Shown here one piece after another: positions 1-8,915 of a DNA stretch of 33,342 nucleotides. Location of the stretch: the NCBI GenBank assembly GCA_017482945.1, contig JAFUMF010000023.1, positions 1-33,342 of the forward strand, given 5' to 3'. A program made the position numbers and the translations under genes. The notes under the pieces were generated by a model that saw nothing but the letters and a program-made list of their open reading frames with translations, was not told the DNA's origin and did not search any database. Position 1 is the stretch's first letter. Each line of letters begins with the position of its first letter. The DNA is from Lachnospiraceae bacterium (lineage in GTDB: Bacteria; Bacillota; Clostridia; Lachnospirales; Lachnospiraceae).

Positions 1-551
1 CGCTCTTCCTCGTTGTGGTCGGAAATCCGCTTTCCTGTCTTCTCATAAAATTCCAGGGCGCGGATCACTCGCTTCACATTGTTGGCATGGATCGCATCCG
101 CAGATGCCGGATCCACCTGGCGAAGCATCTCATGGAGCACATTCGCTCCCTGCTCTGCTGCAAGTGCTTCCAGCTTTTCACGGTATTCCATATCCCCGTC
201 ATTTTCCGTAAAATCGATGTCGTTCAAGAGTGCCTGGATATAGAATCCTGTTCCACCTGCCACGATCGGAATATGTCCGTTCGCATAAATCCTTTCCATG
301 GCCTTTTTGGCCATTTCCTGGAACACCACCACATTAAATGCGTCCTGCGGGTCGAGGACATCGATCAGATGGTGGGGAACTCCGTCCATTTCTTCCTCAG
401 TCACTTTCGCTGAACCAACATCCATATATCGGTAGACCTGCATGGAATCAGCGCTGATGATCTCACCGCCGATCCGTTTTGCAAGTTCCACAGAAAGTGC
501 TGTTTTACCGGAGGCCGTCGGGCCTGTAAGTATGATCAAAGGCTGTTTCAT
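1..551 (-). CDS. miaA: tRNA dimethylallyltransferase MiaA (3' end cut by window)
   Basis: MiaA transfers the dimethylallyl group of DMAPP to N6 of A37 in tRNAs reading codons that start with U. The frame runs from an ATG at 549-551 off the left edge, giving the first 183 or so of an expected 310 residues. Visible motifs are an N-terminal P-loop (GPTASGKTALS, about residues 10-20), the ISADSMQVYR segment near residue 33 and VAGGTGFYIQALL near residue 116, all diagnostic for the family. The ATG overlaps the mutL stop codon by one base (TAATG), so translation is probably coupled to mutL. The product acts just before MiaB, encoded at the head of the same gene run. The C-terminal part cannot be judged. 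Confidence 0.96.
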   Translation of the reverse strand, partial: MKQPLIILTGPTASGKTALSVELAKRIGGEIISADSMQVYRYMDVGSAKVTEEEMDGVPHHLIDVLDPQDAFNVVVFQEMAKKAMERIYANGHIPIVAGGTGFYIQALLNDIDFTENDGDMEYREKLEALAAEQGANVLHEMLRQVDPASADAIHANNVKRVIRALEFYEKTGKRISDHNEEE

Positions 552-2596
552 TACACAATCCTCTTAAATTTCTTTTCCATTTCATATTTGCTGATGGCAA
601 TGATCGTCGGTCGTCCGTGCGGGCATGTGTACGGATTATCGAGGGCCAGAAGCTGGTCGATCAGTTCGTTGGCCTCGCGCTCGGAAAGACGGTTGTTTCC
701 TTTCACTGCCGCTTTGCAGGACATGGTCGCGATGCGGTTGTATATGGTCTCAGAACCTGCATTCGCATGGTCATCTGCCAGTCCGTCCAGCATTTCCAAC
801 AGCAATTCTTTCTTCGCCAGGGAGAACAGATTATCCGGCACTGCGCGGACCGCGTACTCGTTTCCCCCGAAATGCTCAATTTCAAAGCCGATATCTGTAA
901 ACACATTCTTGTGACGCTTTAACAAATCCTCTTCCTGCATGGAAAGCGTCAGGATGATCGGCGGGCTGATGAACTGGGAAGTGTACTCTCTGGATTTTAA
1001 AGAAGCAAAATTCTTTTCAAAGAGCACCTTCTCGTGGGCAGCATGCTGGTCGATGATGTAGAGGTTTTCGTTGTACTCTACCAGCCAGTATGTATCAAAT
1101 ACCTGGCCGATCAGGCGATGGCGGTATCTGGCTTTTTCTGAGAGAAGCCGGTTGTCGAACATCTCTAGCTGCTGCGGTTCTTCTGTTTTTGTTGTTGGCT
1201 TGGTAAGCGCGGCCGGGCTCTCCTGCGGTTTCTGGAATAATTTTTCTTTCAGAAGATCTTCCCGTCCTGCATTTAATCCAGTGCCTCTCATCGGAGGTCT
1301 GTTGGCAGACTGTGTATAGGACGGCACTGTCGGTTTCGGTCTGTCCTGAGAATAGGACGGTTTTTCAGGGAATTCCGGCAGAACAGTTTTTGCTGGATAC
1401 GGCGCTCTCGACTCTCCCACGCCCATGAACGGACGGGAAGTTTTCCCATCGCCGCCGCCCATGGCCGCCATACGCTTCACCTCAAAGGGTTCTGGGGCAC
1501 GATGCTCCTGCTTTTTCGCAGTGTCAACTGTCGCCGCAGTTTCTGCACTCGCTTCGGAAGTATCAGCCGTCTTGTTAGAACCGGAAGTAATTCCCACCTG
1601 CGGGATCAGCTCTCGTCCCCCAAGTGCTTCTGAAATCGCCTGATTGATCACGCGATACATGGTCTCTCCGTCTTTGAATCTCAGTTCCATCTTGGACGGA
1701 TGCACATTCACATCGATGTACTCCGGCTCTACCTCGAAATGCAGCATGGTAAACGGATATTTATGCTGCATCATGTAGCTCTTATATCCGTCCTCAATAG
1801 CCTTTGAGATCAGGCCGCTCTTAATATAACGTCCATTGATGAAATAGTTCTCAAAATTGCGGTTTCCGCGGGCGATCACCGGTTTTCCGATGAATCCTGT
1901 CGCGCGGACCACTTCATGTTCAATTTTCAGAGGGATCAGGTTTGCCGTGATCTCTCTGCCATAAATCGTATAAATAATATCCTTCAGATTGTGGTTTCCG
2001 GACGTATGAAGCTTGTTCTGGTTATTGACGATCAGGCGGATGGAAATCTCAGGATGAGAAAGTGCGATCTTCTCGACAAGATCTGCCACATGGGCGCCCT
2101 CTGTCTGGGCCGTCTTTAAGAACTTCCGTCTCGCCGGCGTATTAAAGAACAGATTTCTGGAAATAAAGGTGGTTCCATCCGGGGCACCGACCTCTTCCAG
2201 CCCCTTTTCTACGCCGCCCTCGATCTGGTAACGGGAACCGGTCAGACTATCCGCAGTTTTCGTGATCAGTTCCACCTGGGAAACTGCCGCGATACTGGAA
2301 AGGGCCTCACCTCGGAAACCGAGGGATGACACCGTCAGAAGATCTTCCGCCGAGCGGATCTTGCTGGTAGAATGGCGCAGAAATGCAAGCGGCAGTTCCT
2401 GTTTCGGAATGCCACATCCATTGTCCGTAATGCGGATAAAGCCAATGCCGCCCTCGCGGATCTCCACGGTAATCGCAGTCGCACCCGCGTCAATGGCATT
2501 TTCCATCAGCTCCTTCACGACAGAAGCCGGACGCTCCACCACCTCACCGGCGGCTATTTGATTGATCGTATTCTGGTCCAGTACCTGAATCGCCAT
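551..2596 (-). CDS. mutL: DNA mismatch repair protein MutL (endonuclease type)
   Basis: MutL couples mismatch recognition by MutS to strand removal. The 681-residue protein has an N-terminal GHKL ATPase: ELMENAIDAGAT (E29, N33, D36), DNGCGI (58-63), then RHSTSKI and GFRGEALSSI. A proline/threonine/glutamate-rich linker covers roughly residues 345-475. The C-terminal domain carries DQHAAHEKVLFE, the DQHA(x)2E(x)4E metal-binding endonuclease motif, plus SCKAAVKG and CPHGRPT near the end. This is therefore the nicking type of MutL found in bacteria without MutH, not the E. coli type. The start is an ATG preceded by AAGGGAG five bases upstream. It lies 25 bases after mutS and overlaps miaA by one base. 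Confidence 0.98.
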   Translation of the reverse strand: MAIQVLDQNTINQIAAGEVVERPASVVKELMENAIDAGATAITVEIREGGIGFIRITDNGCGIPKQELPLAFLRHSTSKIRSAEDLLTVSSLGFRGEALSSIAAVSQVELITKTADSLTGSRYQIEGGVEKGLEEVGAPDGTTFISRNLFFNTPARRKFLKTAQTEGAHVADLVEKIALSHPEISIRLIVNNQNKLHTSGNHNLKDIIYTIYGREITANLIPLKIEHEVVRATGFIGKPVIARGNRNFENYFINGRYIKSGLISKAIEDGYKSYMMQHKYPFTMLHFEVEPEYIDVNVHPSKMELRFKDGETMYRVINQAISEALGGRELIPQVGITSGSNKTADTSEASAETAATVDTAKKQEHRAPEPFEVKRMAAMGGGDGKTSRPFMGVGESRAPYPAKTVLPEFPEKPSYSQDRPKPTVPSYTQSANRPPMRGTGLNAGREDLLKEKLFQKPQESPAALTKPTTKTEEPQQLEMFDNRLLSEKARYRHRLIGQVFDTYWLVEYNENLYIIDQHAAHEKVLFEKNFASLKSREYTSQFISPPIILTLSMQEEDLLKRHKNVFTDIGFEIEHFGGNEYAVRAVPDNLFSLAKKELLLEMLDGLADDHANAGSETIYNRIATMSCKAAVKGNNRLSEREANELIDQLLALDNPYTCPHGRPTIIAISKYEMEKKFKRIV

Positions 2597-2621
2597 AAAG
2601 ACTCCCTTCTAAACACCACGG

Positions 2622-5273
2622 CTACTGCCAGCGGTTCTTAAGCTTCGTCTGAAGCCGGTACAATGTATTTAAAGCATCAATCGGTGTCATGGTCGAAAGC
2701 TCCAGTCCACCTAATTCTTTGATGATGTCATCATCCTTCACCGTATCGAATATGGAAAGCTGGTTCAGATCCACCTCGTCCGGTTTTGCCACAGCTTTCC
2801 GCTGGGTCACGTTTGCAGAATGCTCTGCAATTTCCTTTGCATGAGCCGTAATGTCAGCGCTGGAAAGCTCTTCCACCAGCTCTTTTGCCCTGCGGATAAC
2901 AGAATCCGGTACACCGGCCAGTTTTGCCACCTGAATACCGTAACTCTTATCGGCGCCGCCTTTGACGATCTTTCTTAAGAACACAATGTCGTCGCCCTGC
3001 TCTTTGACTGCGATACAATAGTTGTTAACGCCGCTGATGGTGCCCTCCAGCTCAGTGAGTTCATGATAGTGGGTCGCAAACAGCGTCTTCGCGCCAAGAA
3101 GCTTTGTATTACTGATATGTTCGATCACCGCCCAGGCGATGGAAAGACCATCGAAGGTGCTGGTTCCGCGGCCGATCTCATCGAGAACAAGCAAGCTGTT
3201 CTTCGTCGCGTTTCTTAAAATATTGGCAACTTCCGTCATCTCCACCATGAACGTACTCTGGCCAGATGCCAGATCGTCGGAGGCACCGACACGGGTGAAG
3301 ATTCTGTCACAGATTCCGATATTCGCCTCATCAGCCGGAACAAAACTTCCGACCTGCGCCATGAGAACGATGAGGGCGGTCTGTCGCATATAGGTAGACT
3401 TACCTGCCATGTTCGGACCTGTGATCACGGCGATTCTGTTCTTTCCGTTGTCAAGATAGGTATCGTTGGACACGAACATGTCATCACGGATCATCTTCTC
3501 AACGACCGGATGTCTTCCGTTCTTGATATTGATGATTCCCTTTTCATTGATCTTCGGCTTCACATAGTTGTTGCGCATCGCCACAGCAGAAAGTGACGTG
3601 AATACGTCGATTCCCGCGATGGACTTCGCCGTACTCTGGATACGCAGTACTTCGGCCGCAATGGCATCACGAACTTCACAGAACAGATCATACTCCAGCG
3701 TATACAGTCTGTCCTCCGCACCCATGATGATATCTTCTAATTCTTTTAAACGGTCCGTTGTATAACGTTCCGCATTGGTCAGTGTCTGTTTGCGGATAAA
3801 ATAGTCCGGAACCAAGTCCTTAAAGGAGTTGGTAACTTCAAAATAATATCCGAATACTTTATTGAACTTGACTTTCAGGTTTTTAATTCCTGTTTTTTCT
3901 CGTTCATCAGCCTCAAGGCCGGCAAGCCAGCTCTTACCCTCTGTCTTCGCATGGCGGTATTTATCTGCTTCCTCGCTGTAACCATCCTTGATGATATTTC
4001 CTTCGCGCACAGTGATCGGCGGCTCTTCCACGATAGAACGATCGATCAGATCATAAAGATCTGTCAATGTATCCATATCTTCGTTGATCCCCTTTAACAG
4101 GTCGCAGGAAAATTCCCCGAGAAGCTGCTTGATGTGCGGGAGCATCGCAAGAGAATTTTTGAACGCAAGAAGGTCCCTCGGATTGGCAGTCTTATAGCTG
4201 ATACGTCCGATCAGGCGCTCCATATCATAAATCGCGTTCAGATACTCACGAATCTCCTCACGGGAGATGAAGTTCATGTTCAGCTCTTCAATGGCAGCCT
4301 GACGTCTCTCGATCTCAGATCTGGAAACCAGCGGCTGTTCGATGAAATTGCGGAGCATTCTGGCACCCATGGCAGTCTTTGTTTTATCCAGCACCCATAG
4401 AAGGGAACCGCGCTTCTGCTTTTCTCTTAAGGTCTCCACCAGCTCCAGATTTCGTCTCGTGGAGGTATCAATGATCATGAACTGGCCGGTGGTATACGGA
4501 GTCAGCTTTGTCAGGTGGGACAGGTCACTCTTTTGTGTCTCATAAAGATACTGGAGCGCGCATCCACATGCCAGCATTCCGTTTTCATAATCAGCAAGCC
4601 CAAGACCCTCAAGGCTCATCACTTTAAAATGTTCTTTTAAGACTTTTCTGCAAGTATCATCAGAGAAAAATCTGCTGTCTAAGGATGTCACTGCCAGATG
4701 GTAACGGTTCTTTAATTCCTCCACATCCAGCCCGGACATCATAAGTGCCTCATTGCAGATCAGCTCTGACGGCACAAATTTATTGATTTCATCTAAAAAC
4801 TGGCGTTCATTCGGCACCTCCGTGACGAAGAAATCACCGGTCGTATTGTCCACAGTTGCAATTCCGTAGCTATTTCCGATATAAACGACCGCCATCAGAT
4901 AGTTATTTTTTGTTTCATCCAGAGCCTGCGCACTGGTAATCGTACCAGGTGTCACGATTCGGATCACCTCACGTTTTACAAGGCCCTTTGCCAGCTTCGG
5001 ATCTTCCACCTGCTCCGCAATTGCTACTTTATAGCCCTTCTGCACCAGGCGGGTCAGATATCCCTCGACAGCATGATAAGGAACGCCACACATCGGTGCG
5101 CGTTCCTCTAATCCACAGTCTTTTCCTGTCAGTGTAATTTCCAGTTCTCTTGAGACGGTCTTTGCGTCCTCAAAAAACATTTCATAGAAATCTCCGAGAC
5201 GATAGAACAAAATACAGTCTGGATGCTGCTCCTTCGTCTCGAGATAATGTGTCATCATTGGTGTCAGTGCCAC
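2622..5273 (-). CDS. mutS: DNA mismatch repair protein MutS
   Basis: MutS recognises base mismatches and small loops and recruits MutL. At 883 residues it has full family length. The N-terminal mismatch-binding domain has the GDFYEMF segment with F29 and E31, the Phe-x-Glu wedge. The ATPase domain has the Walker A GPNMAGKST (619-627) and Walker B/signature LLVLDEIGRGTSTFDG from residue 694. The start codon is GTG (5271-5273), supported by AGGGG seven bases upstream and by the MALTPMM start seen in homologues; the next Met is residue 6. It starts four bases after the miaB stop, so the two genes are almost certainly cotranscribed. Confidence 0.98.
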   Translation of the reverse strand: MALTPMMTHYLETKEQHPDCILFYRLGDFYEMFFEDAKTVSRELEITLTGKDCGLEERAPMCGVPYHAVEGYLTRLVQKGYKVAIAEQVEDPKLAKGLVKREVIRIVTPGTITSAQALDETKNNYLMAVVYIGNSYGIATVDNTTGDFFVTEVPNERQFLDEINKFVPSELICNEALMMSGLDVEELKNRYHLAVTSLDSRFFSDDTCRKVLKEHFKVMSLEGLGLADYENGMLACGCALQYLYETQKSDLSHLTKLTPYTTGQFMIIDTSTRRNLELVETLREKQKRGSLLWVLDKTKTAMGARMLRNFIEQPLVSRSEIERRQAAIEELNMNFISREEIREYLNAIYDMERLIGRISYKTANPRDLLAFKNSLAMLPHIKQLLGEFSCDLLKGINEDMDTLTDLYDLIDRSIVEEPPITVREGNIIKDGYSEEADKYRHAKTEGKSWLAGLEADEREKTGIKNLKVKFNKVFGYYFEVTNSFKDLVPDYFIRKQTLTNAERYTTDRLKELEDIIMGAEDRLYTLEYDLFCEVRDAIAAEVLRIQSTAKSIAGIDVFTSLSAVAMRNNYVKPKINEKGIINIKNGRHPVVEKMIRDDMFVSNDTYLDNGKNRIAVITGPNMAGKSTYMRQTALIVLMAQVGSFVPADEANIGICDRIFTRVGASDDLASGQSTFMVEMTEVANILRNATKNSLLVLDEIGRGTSTFDGLSIAWAVIEHISNTKLLGAKTLFATHYHELTELEGTISGVNNYCIAVKEQGDDIVFLRKIVKGGADKSYGIQVAKLAGVPDSVIRRAKELVEELSSADITAHAKEIAEHSANVTQRKAVAKPDEVDLNQLSIFDTVKDDDIIKELGGLELSTMTPIDALNTLYRLQTKLKNRWQ

Positions 5274-5277
5274 TGGT

Positions 5278-6714
5278 TTACCCCTCTTTAACTAAACTTC
5301 CCATGAAATAGAAGCCCTTTGCCTCATCAAGAGATACTTCCACGATTTTTCCAATCAGAGAGGCATCGCCTTTGAAGTGTACGACCGTATTGTTTGACAG
5401 ACGGCCTGTCACGAAGCCCGGCTCATGAGAGTCGATCTCTTCTACTAATACTTTCTGAACGGTGTGTTCATCACGCAAAATCACTTCTGCCGCGATATCC
5501 TGCACTTCCTTAAGAAGACGGTCAAAACGATCTTTCACCACATCCTCCGGCACCTGATTTTCCATGGCAGCAGCCGGTGTTCCGGTACGCTTGGAATAAA
5601 TGAAGGTAAACGCACTGTCATAACGTGCTTTTCTCACCACATCCAGCGTCTCCTGGAAATCTTCCTCAGTCTCGCCTGGGAAGCCAACAATAATATCAGT
5701 AGTCAGCGCGATATCCGGAACAGCCGCGCGGAGCTTGTCCACCAGTTCCAGATAACGCTCTTTTGTATATCTGCGGTTCATGACCTTTAAGATTTCACTG
5801 CTTCCTGACTGAAGCGGAAGGTGGAAATGCTTACAGATCTTCTTAGAATCCTTCATAACTTCGATCAGCTCATCGGAAAGATCCTTCGGATGGGATGTCA
5901 TGAAACGGATTCTCTCAAGTCCCTCGATCTGCTCAACGCGGCGAAGAAGCTCTGCAAAGGAGATCGGGTCCTTTAATGTTTTACCATAGGAGTTTACGTT
6001 CTGACCCAGAAGCATGACCTCCACAACACCGTCAGCAACAAGTCCTTCGATCTCTTTTACAATATCCTCCGGATTTCTGCTTCTCTCACGGCCTCTTACA
6101 TACGGTACGATACAGTAGCTGCAGAAATTATTGCAGCCGAACATAATATTGACACCGGATTTAAACGGATATTTTCTCTCGATCGGAAGATCTTCGACAA
6201 TGGCGTCGGTTCCTTCCCAGATATCAACGACCATCTTTTTGGAATTCAGGCGCGCAAAAATCAGCTCCGCCAGTTTAAAGATGTTGTGGGTGCCAAAAAT
6301 GATATCCACGTGACGATAGCTCTTCTTGATTTTCTCGACCACCTGCGGCTCCTGCATCATACAGCCACAGAGCGCGATCATCATATCCGGATTTTTTCTC
6401 TTCACACCATTCAGGTAACCAAGTCTTCCATATACCTTCAGGTTAGCATTTTCGCGCACGGTACATGTATTATAAAGTACAAAGTCCGATTTCTCGTCAG
6501 TGCCTTCTACATAGCCGATCTCCTGTAAAATTCCCAGAAGTTTTTCCGAGTCACGGGCATTCATCTGACAACCAAATGTGGAAATAAAGCAAGTTAACGG
6601 ACGGCCTTTTTCCTCCGCGATCTTTGCCACAGAAGCTTTTGCAAGCTCCATAAAGTATTTCTGTCTGGCCGGCTCCGCCTCCGGTGCCATTGCCATAATT
6701 TCTTTCATATTCAT
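5278..6714 (-). CDS. miaB: tRNA-2-methylthio-N6-dimethylallyladenosine synthase MiaB
   Basis: MiaB is a radical-SAM methylthiotransferase that converts i6A37 to ms2i6A37 in tRNA, acting on the product of MiaA. With the start chosen here it has 478 residues. The N-terminal MTTase domain holds the auxiliary cluster cysteines C49, C84 and C118 (FGCQMN, NTCTVREN, CGCMMQ). The radical-SAM domain has C194-x3-C198-x2-C201 (GCNNFCSYC), and a TRAM domain should fill the last 70 or so residues. The open frame continues upstream to a TTG at 6777, but a near-consensus promoter lies inside that extension. I therefore take the ATG at 6712-6714, which has GGAG nine bases upstream. It is the first gene of miaB-mutS-mutL-miaA. 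Confidence 0.96.
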   Translation of the reverse strand: MNMKEIMAMAPEAEPARQKYFMELAKASVAKIAEEKGRPLTCFISTFGCQMNARDSEKLLGILQEIGYVEGTDEKSDFVLYNTCTVRENANLKVYGRLGYLNGVKRKNPDMMIALCGCMMQEPQVVEKIKKSYRHVDIIFGTHNIFKLAELIFARLNSKKMVVDIWEGTDAIVEDLPIERKYPFKSGVNIMFGCNNFCSYCIVPYVRGRERSRNPEDIVKEIEGLVADGVVEVMLLGQNVNSYGKTLKDPISFAELLRRVEQIEGLERIRFMTSHPKDLSDELIEVMKDSKKICKHFHLPLQSGSSEILKVMNRRYTKERYLELVDKLRAAVPDIALTTDIIVGFPGETEEDFQETLDVVRKARYDSAFTFIYSKRTGTPAAAMENQVPEDVVKDRFDRLLKEVQDIAAEVILRDEHTVQKVLVEEIDSHEPGFVTGRLSNNTVVHFKGDASLIGKIVEVSLDEAKGFYFMGSLVKEG

Positions 6715-6748
6715 AGCATAGTTCTCCAATTTAAAGTCTACCGTGACC

Positions 6749-6777
6749 ATTATAAACGTCAAATCAAAAAATTGCAA
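6749..6777 (-). promoter_or_regulatory. Promoter of miaB-mutS-mutL-miaA
   Basis: On the minus strand there is a -35 TTGCAA (6772-6777), a 17-base spacer and a perfect -10 TATAAT (6749-6754). It follows the proA terminator directly and gives a leader of about 30 bases before the miaB ATG. Confidence 0.75.
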
Positions 6778-6830
6778 TATGCTAACTGCTTCTGTAAATA
6801 TTACGTAATAAATATTTTTCTCACCAGTAG

Positions 6831-6865
6831 AAAAAAGAAGCTTCCGGGTTCCCCCAAAAGCTTCT
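6831..6865 (-). terminator. Intrinsic terminator after proA
   Basis: Read on the minus strand, AGAAGCTT and AAGCTTCT form the base of a 13-pair stem that continues through two T-G pairs and GGG/CCC to a GGAA tetraloop (GNRA type). A run of six T follows at 6836-6831. This closes the proB-proA transcription unit just before the miaB promoter. Confidence 0.9.
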
Positions 6866-6873
6866 AAATTTAA

Positions 6874-8118
6874 CTATTTTCTAACCTGACCGTTTCCGTA
6901 GATGATGAATTTTGTGGAAGTTAAAGCCTCAAGTCCCATCGGTCCGCGGGCATGGAGCTTCTGTGTGCTGATACCGATCTCAGCACCGAAACCAAATTCA
7001 AAACCATCGGTAAATCGTGTGGATGCATTGACATAAACAGCTGCAGCGTCCACTTCATTTAAGAACTTCTGAGAATTGTTGTAATCAGAAGTAATGATCG
7101 CCTCAGAATGTCCTGTGTTGTATTGGTTAATGTGGGCGATCGCCTCATCAACAGAGTCTACGATCTTACAGGAAAGAATATAATCCAGATACTCTGTTCC
7201 CCAATCGTCTTCAGTCGCAGCAATAAATTCCGGAACGATCGCACATGCATCCTCGTCTGCGCGGATCTCCACCTGCTTCTCATCCAGTCTCTTCTTCATT
7301 AACGGCAGGAATTCCTTCGCAATATTTCTGTGGATCAAGGTAGACTCACACGCATTGCAAACGCCGATTCTCTGTGTTTTTGCATTGAAGAGAATATCCA
7401 GAGCCATATCAAAATCAGCGCTCTCGTCCACGAAAATGTGGCAGTTTCCTGTGCCGGTCTCAATTACCGGAACCGTGCTGTTTTCTACAACAGAACGGAT
7501 CAGTCCTGCGCCGCCGCGCGGGATCAGAACATCCAGGTAGCCATTGAGCTTCATAAACTCTGTAGCAGTCTCGCGGCTTGTATCGGAAAGAAGCTGAATC
7601 GCATCTTCAGGAATACCACAGTTCTTCAGACCGTCGCGGATCGCGTCAACGATGGCCTGGTTGGAGCAGATCGCATCACTGCCGCCGCGGAGAATGACCG
7701 CATTGCCGGTCTTAAAACACAGAGCAAATGCATCCGCTGTTACGTTCGGTCTTGCCTCATAGATGATTCCGATGACACCAAGCGGTACACGCTTCTGGCC
7801 CACCATCATACCGTTCGGACGCTCTTTCATGGAAATCACTTCACCGATCGGATCCTCAAGACCAACGACCTGGCGCATTCCCTCTACGATTCCATCGATT
7901 CTCGCAGATGTCAGTAAGAGACGATCCACAAGACCCGGAGCCATTCCCTTTGCTTTTGCAGCTTCAATATCTTTTGCGTTGGCTGCGAGAATTTTTTCCT
8001 GCTGGTTTAAAATCTCGTCAGCAGCCGCCAGTAAACCTTTATTTTTTTCTGCAGAGCCCATCTTTCCTAAAAGAAAAGATGCATCCTTTGCTTTTTGTCC
8101 AATAACACGAAGTTCCAT
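6874..8118 (-). CDS. proA: Gamma-glutamyl phosphate reductase ProA
   Basis: ProA reduces gamma-glutamyl phosphate with NADPH to glutamate-5-semialdehyde, the second step of proline synthesis. The 414-residue protein is a full-length member of the aldehyde dehydrogenase superfamily. It shows [16 protein letters not shown], the ILRGGSDA segment, the conserved [10 protein letters not shown] and the catalytic cysteine in GVCNACE, with [21 protein letters not shown] near the C terminus. The ATG has GGGGAG only three bases upstream, a short but usable spacing. It lies 26 bases after the cyclo-ligase gene, and a strong terminator follows the stop. ProB, its partner, is two genes upstream. Confidence 0.98.
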   Translation of the reverse strand: MELRVIGQKAKDASFLLGKMGSAEKNKGLLAAADEILNQQEKILAANAKDIEAAKAKGMAPGLVDRLLLTSARIDGIVEGMRQVVGLEDPIGEVISMKERPNGMMVGQKRVPLGVIGIIYEARPNVTADAFALCFKTGNAVILRGGSDAICSNQAIVDAIRDGLKNCGIPEDAIQLLSDTSRETATEFMKLNGYLDVLIPRGGAGLIRSVVENSTVPVIETGTGNCHIFVDESADFDMALDILFNAKTQRIGVCNACESTLIHRNIAKEFLPLMKKRLDEKQVEIRADEDACAIVPEFIAATEDDWGTEYLDYILSCKIVDSVDEAIAHINQYNTGHSEAIITSDYNNSQKFLNEVDAAAVYVNASTRFTDGFEFGFGAEIGISTQKLHARGPMGLEALTSTKFIIYGNGQVRK

Positions 8119-8144
8119 AGACTCCCCACTTTCCGCATATCACA

Positions 8145-8705
8145 TTAATAAATTCCAGACTCTGTCACGATTTTATCCACCGGCCGGTCATGTTCCTCCG
8201 CCGGAATTTCATCCGTCAGCTGGAACTCGTAAGCCAGCGCCACCGTCTTATGTTCCGGTTCCTTTGAAAGAAACTTGTCATAAAAGCCGCCGCCTTTTCC
8301 AAGACGTTTACCATCCTTAGAAAATGCCAGGCCCGGCACAAGAATCGGAGCATCCGGCCATGAAACCATCTTACATGACTCCTTCGGTTCTAAAATATGA
8401 AAGGCTCCTTCCTGAAGATCATTCTGAGATGCAACATGGAAGAACTCCATCTCATCTCCAAGAACTTTCGGAAGCGCCACCCGCACGCCCATGTTCCAGA
8501 GGCGTTCAAGAATTTCATCGGTTCCTGTCTCCCAGGAAAGAGACATGTAACCGTAAACATAGTCCGCACCGGCGATTTCCGGAACCTCAAAGAGTTTATC
8601 ACAGACCATATGGTCCAGAGCTCTCTTCTCTTCCTTTTCCATCGCCTTCAATTGTGCTTTCATCTGCTTTCTTAAATTAGTTTTTATTTCTTTTAACATT
8701 GCCAT
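8145..8705 (-). CDS. 5-formyltetrahydrofolate cyclo-ligase
   Basis: This enzyme uses ATP to convert 5-formyl-THF to 5,10-methenyl-THF, returning a storage folate to the one-carbon pool. The family signature is clear: PGLAFSKDGKRLGKGGGFYD in the second half, the phosphate- and folate-binding loop, and a Lys/Arg-rich N terminus (LRKQMKAQ) that normally contacts ATP. I chose the ATG at 8703-8705 (186 residues), which has GGTGAG four bases upstream; an ATG two codons later is also possible. The frame is open further upstream, but that stretch lies within the ynzC-like gene. The two genes overlap by 29 bases, which points to coupled translation. Confidence 0.93.
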   Translation of the reverse strand: MAMLKEIKTNLRKQMKAQLKAMEKEEKRALDHMVCDKLFEVPEIAGADYVYGYMSLSWETGTDEILERLWNMGVRVALPKVLGDEMEFFHVASQNDLQEGAFHILEPKESCKMVSWPDAPILVPGLAFSKDGKRLGKGGGFYDKFLSKEPEHKTVALAYEFQLTDEIPAEEHDRPVDKIVTESGIY

Positions 8706-8904
8706 ATTTCTCACCAAGATTTGTAATAGAACCATCTGCTTCCTGAATGGAGATATTATTTAATGTACCTCTTAAGCTTGCACGGAAATCTGCAATATAT
8801 TCTTTTCTGAGAGCAGCCTGCTCTGCCTTCTCTTCCTCTGTCAGTCCCTCTGCCTTGGACTTGCGGGCCAGAGCATTGATTCTGTCGATTCTCTCCTGAT
8901 TCAT
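8677..8904 (-). CDS. DUF896 / UPF0291 small protein (YnzC-like)
   Basis: This 75-residue basic, helical protein belongs to the UPF0291/DUF896 family, whose Bacillus member is YnzC. The typical pattern is visible: RIDRINALARKSKAEGLT, then EEEKAEQAALRKEYI, then FRASLRGTLNNI. The N-terminal half should form a two-helix hairpin and the C-terminal tail is polar and probably disordered. No biochemical function is established that I know of. The start is well supported by GGAGG four bases before the ATG. It sits 11 bases after proB and overlaps the cyclo-ligase gene by 29 bases, so it is part of the proB-proA transcription unit. Confidence 0.9.
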   Translation of the reverse strand: MNQERIDRINALARKSKAEGLTEEEKAEQAALRKEYIADFRASLRGTLNNISIQEADGSITNLGEKYGNVKRNKN

Positions 8905-8915
8905 GTTTCCTCCAA

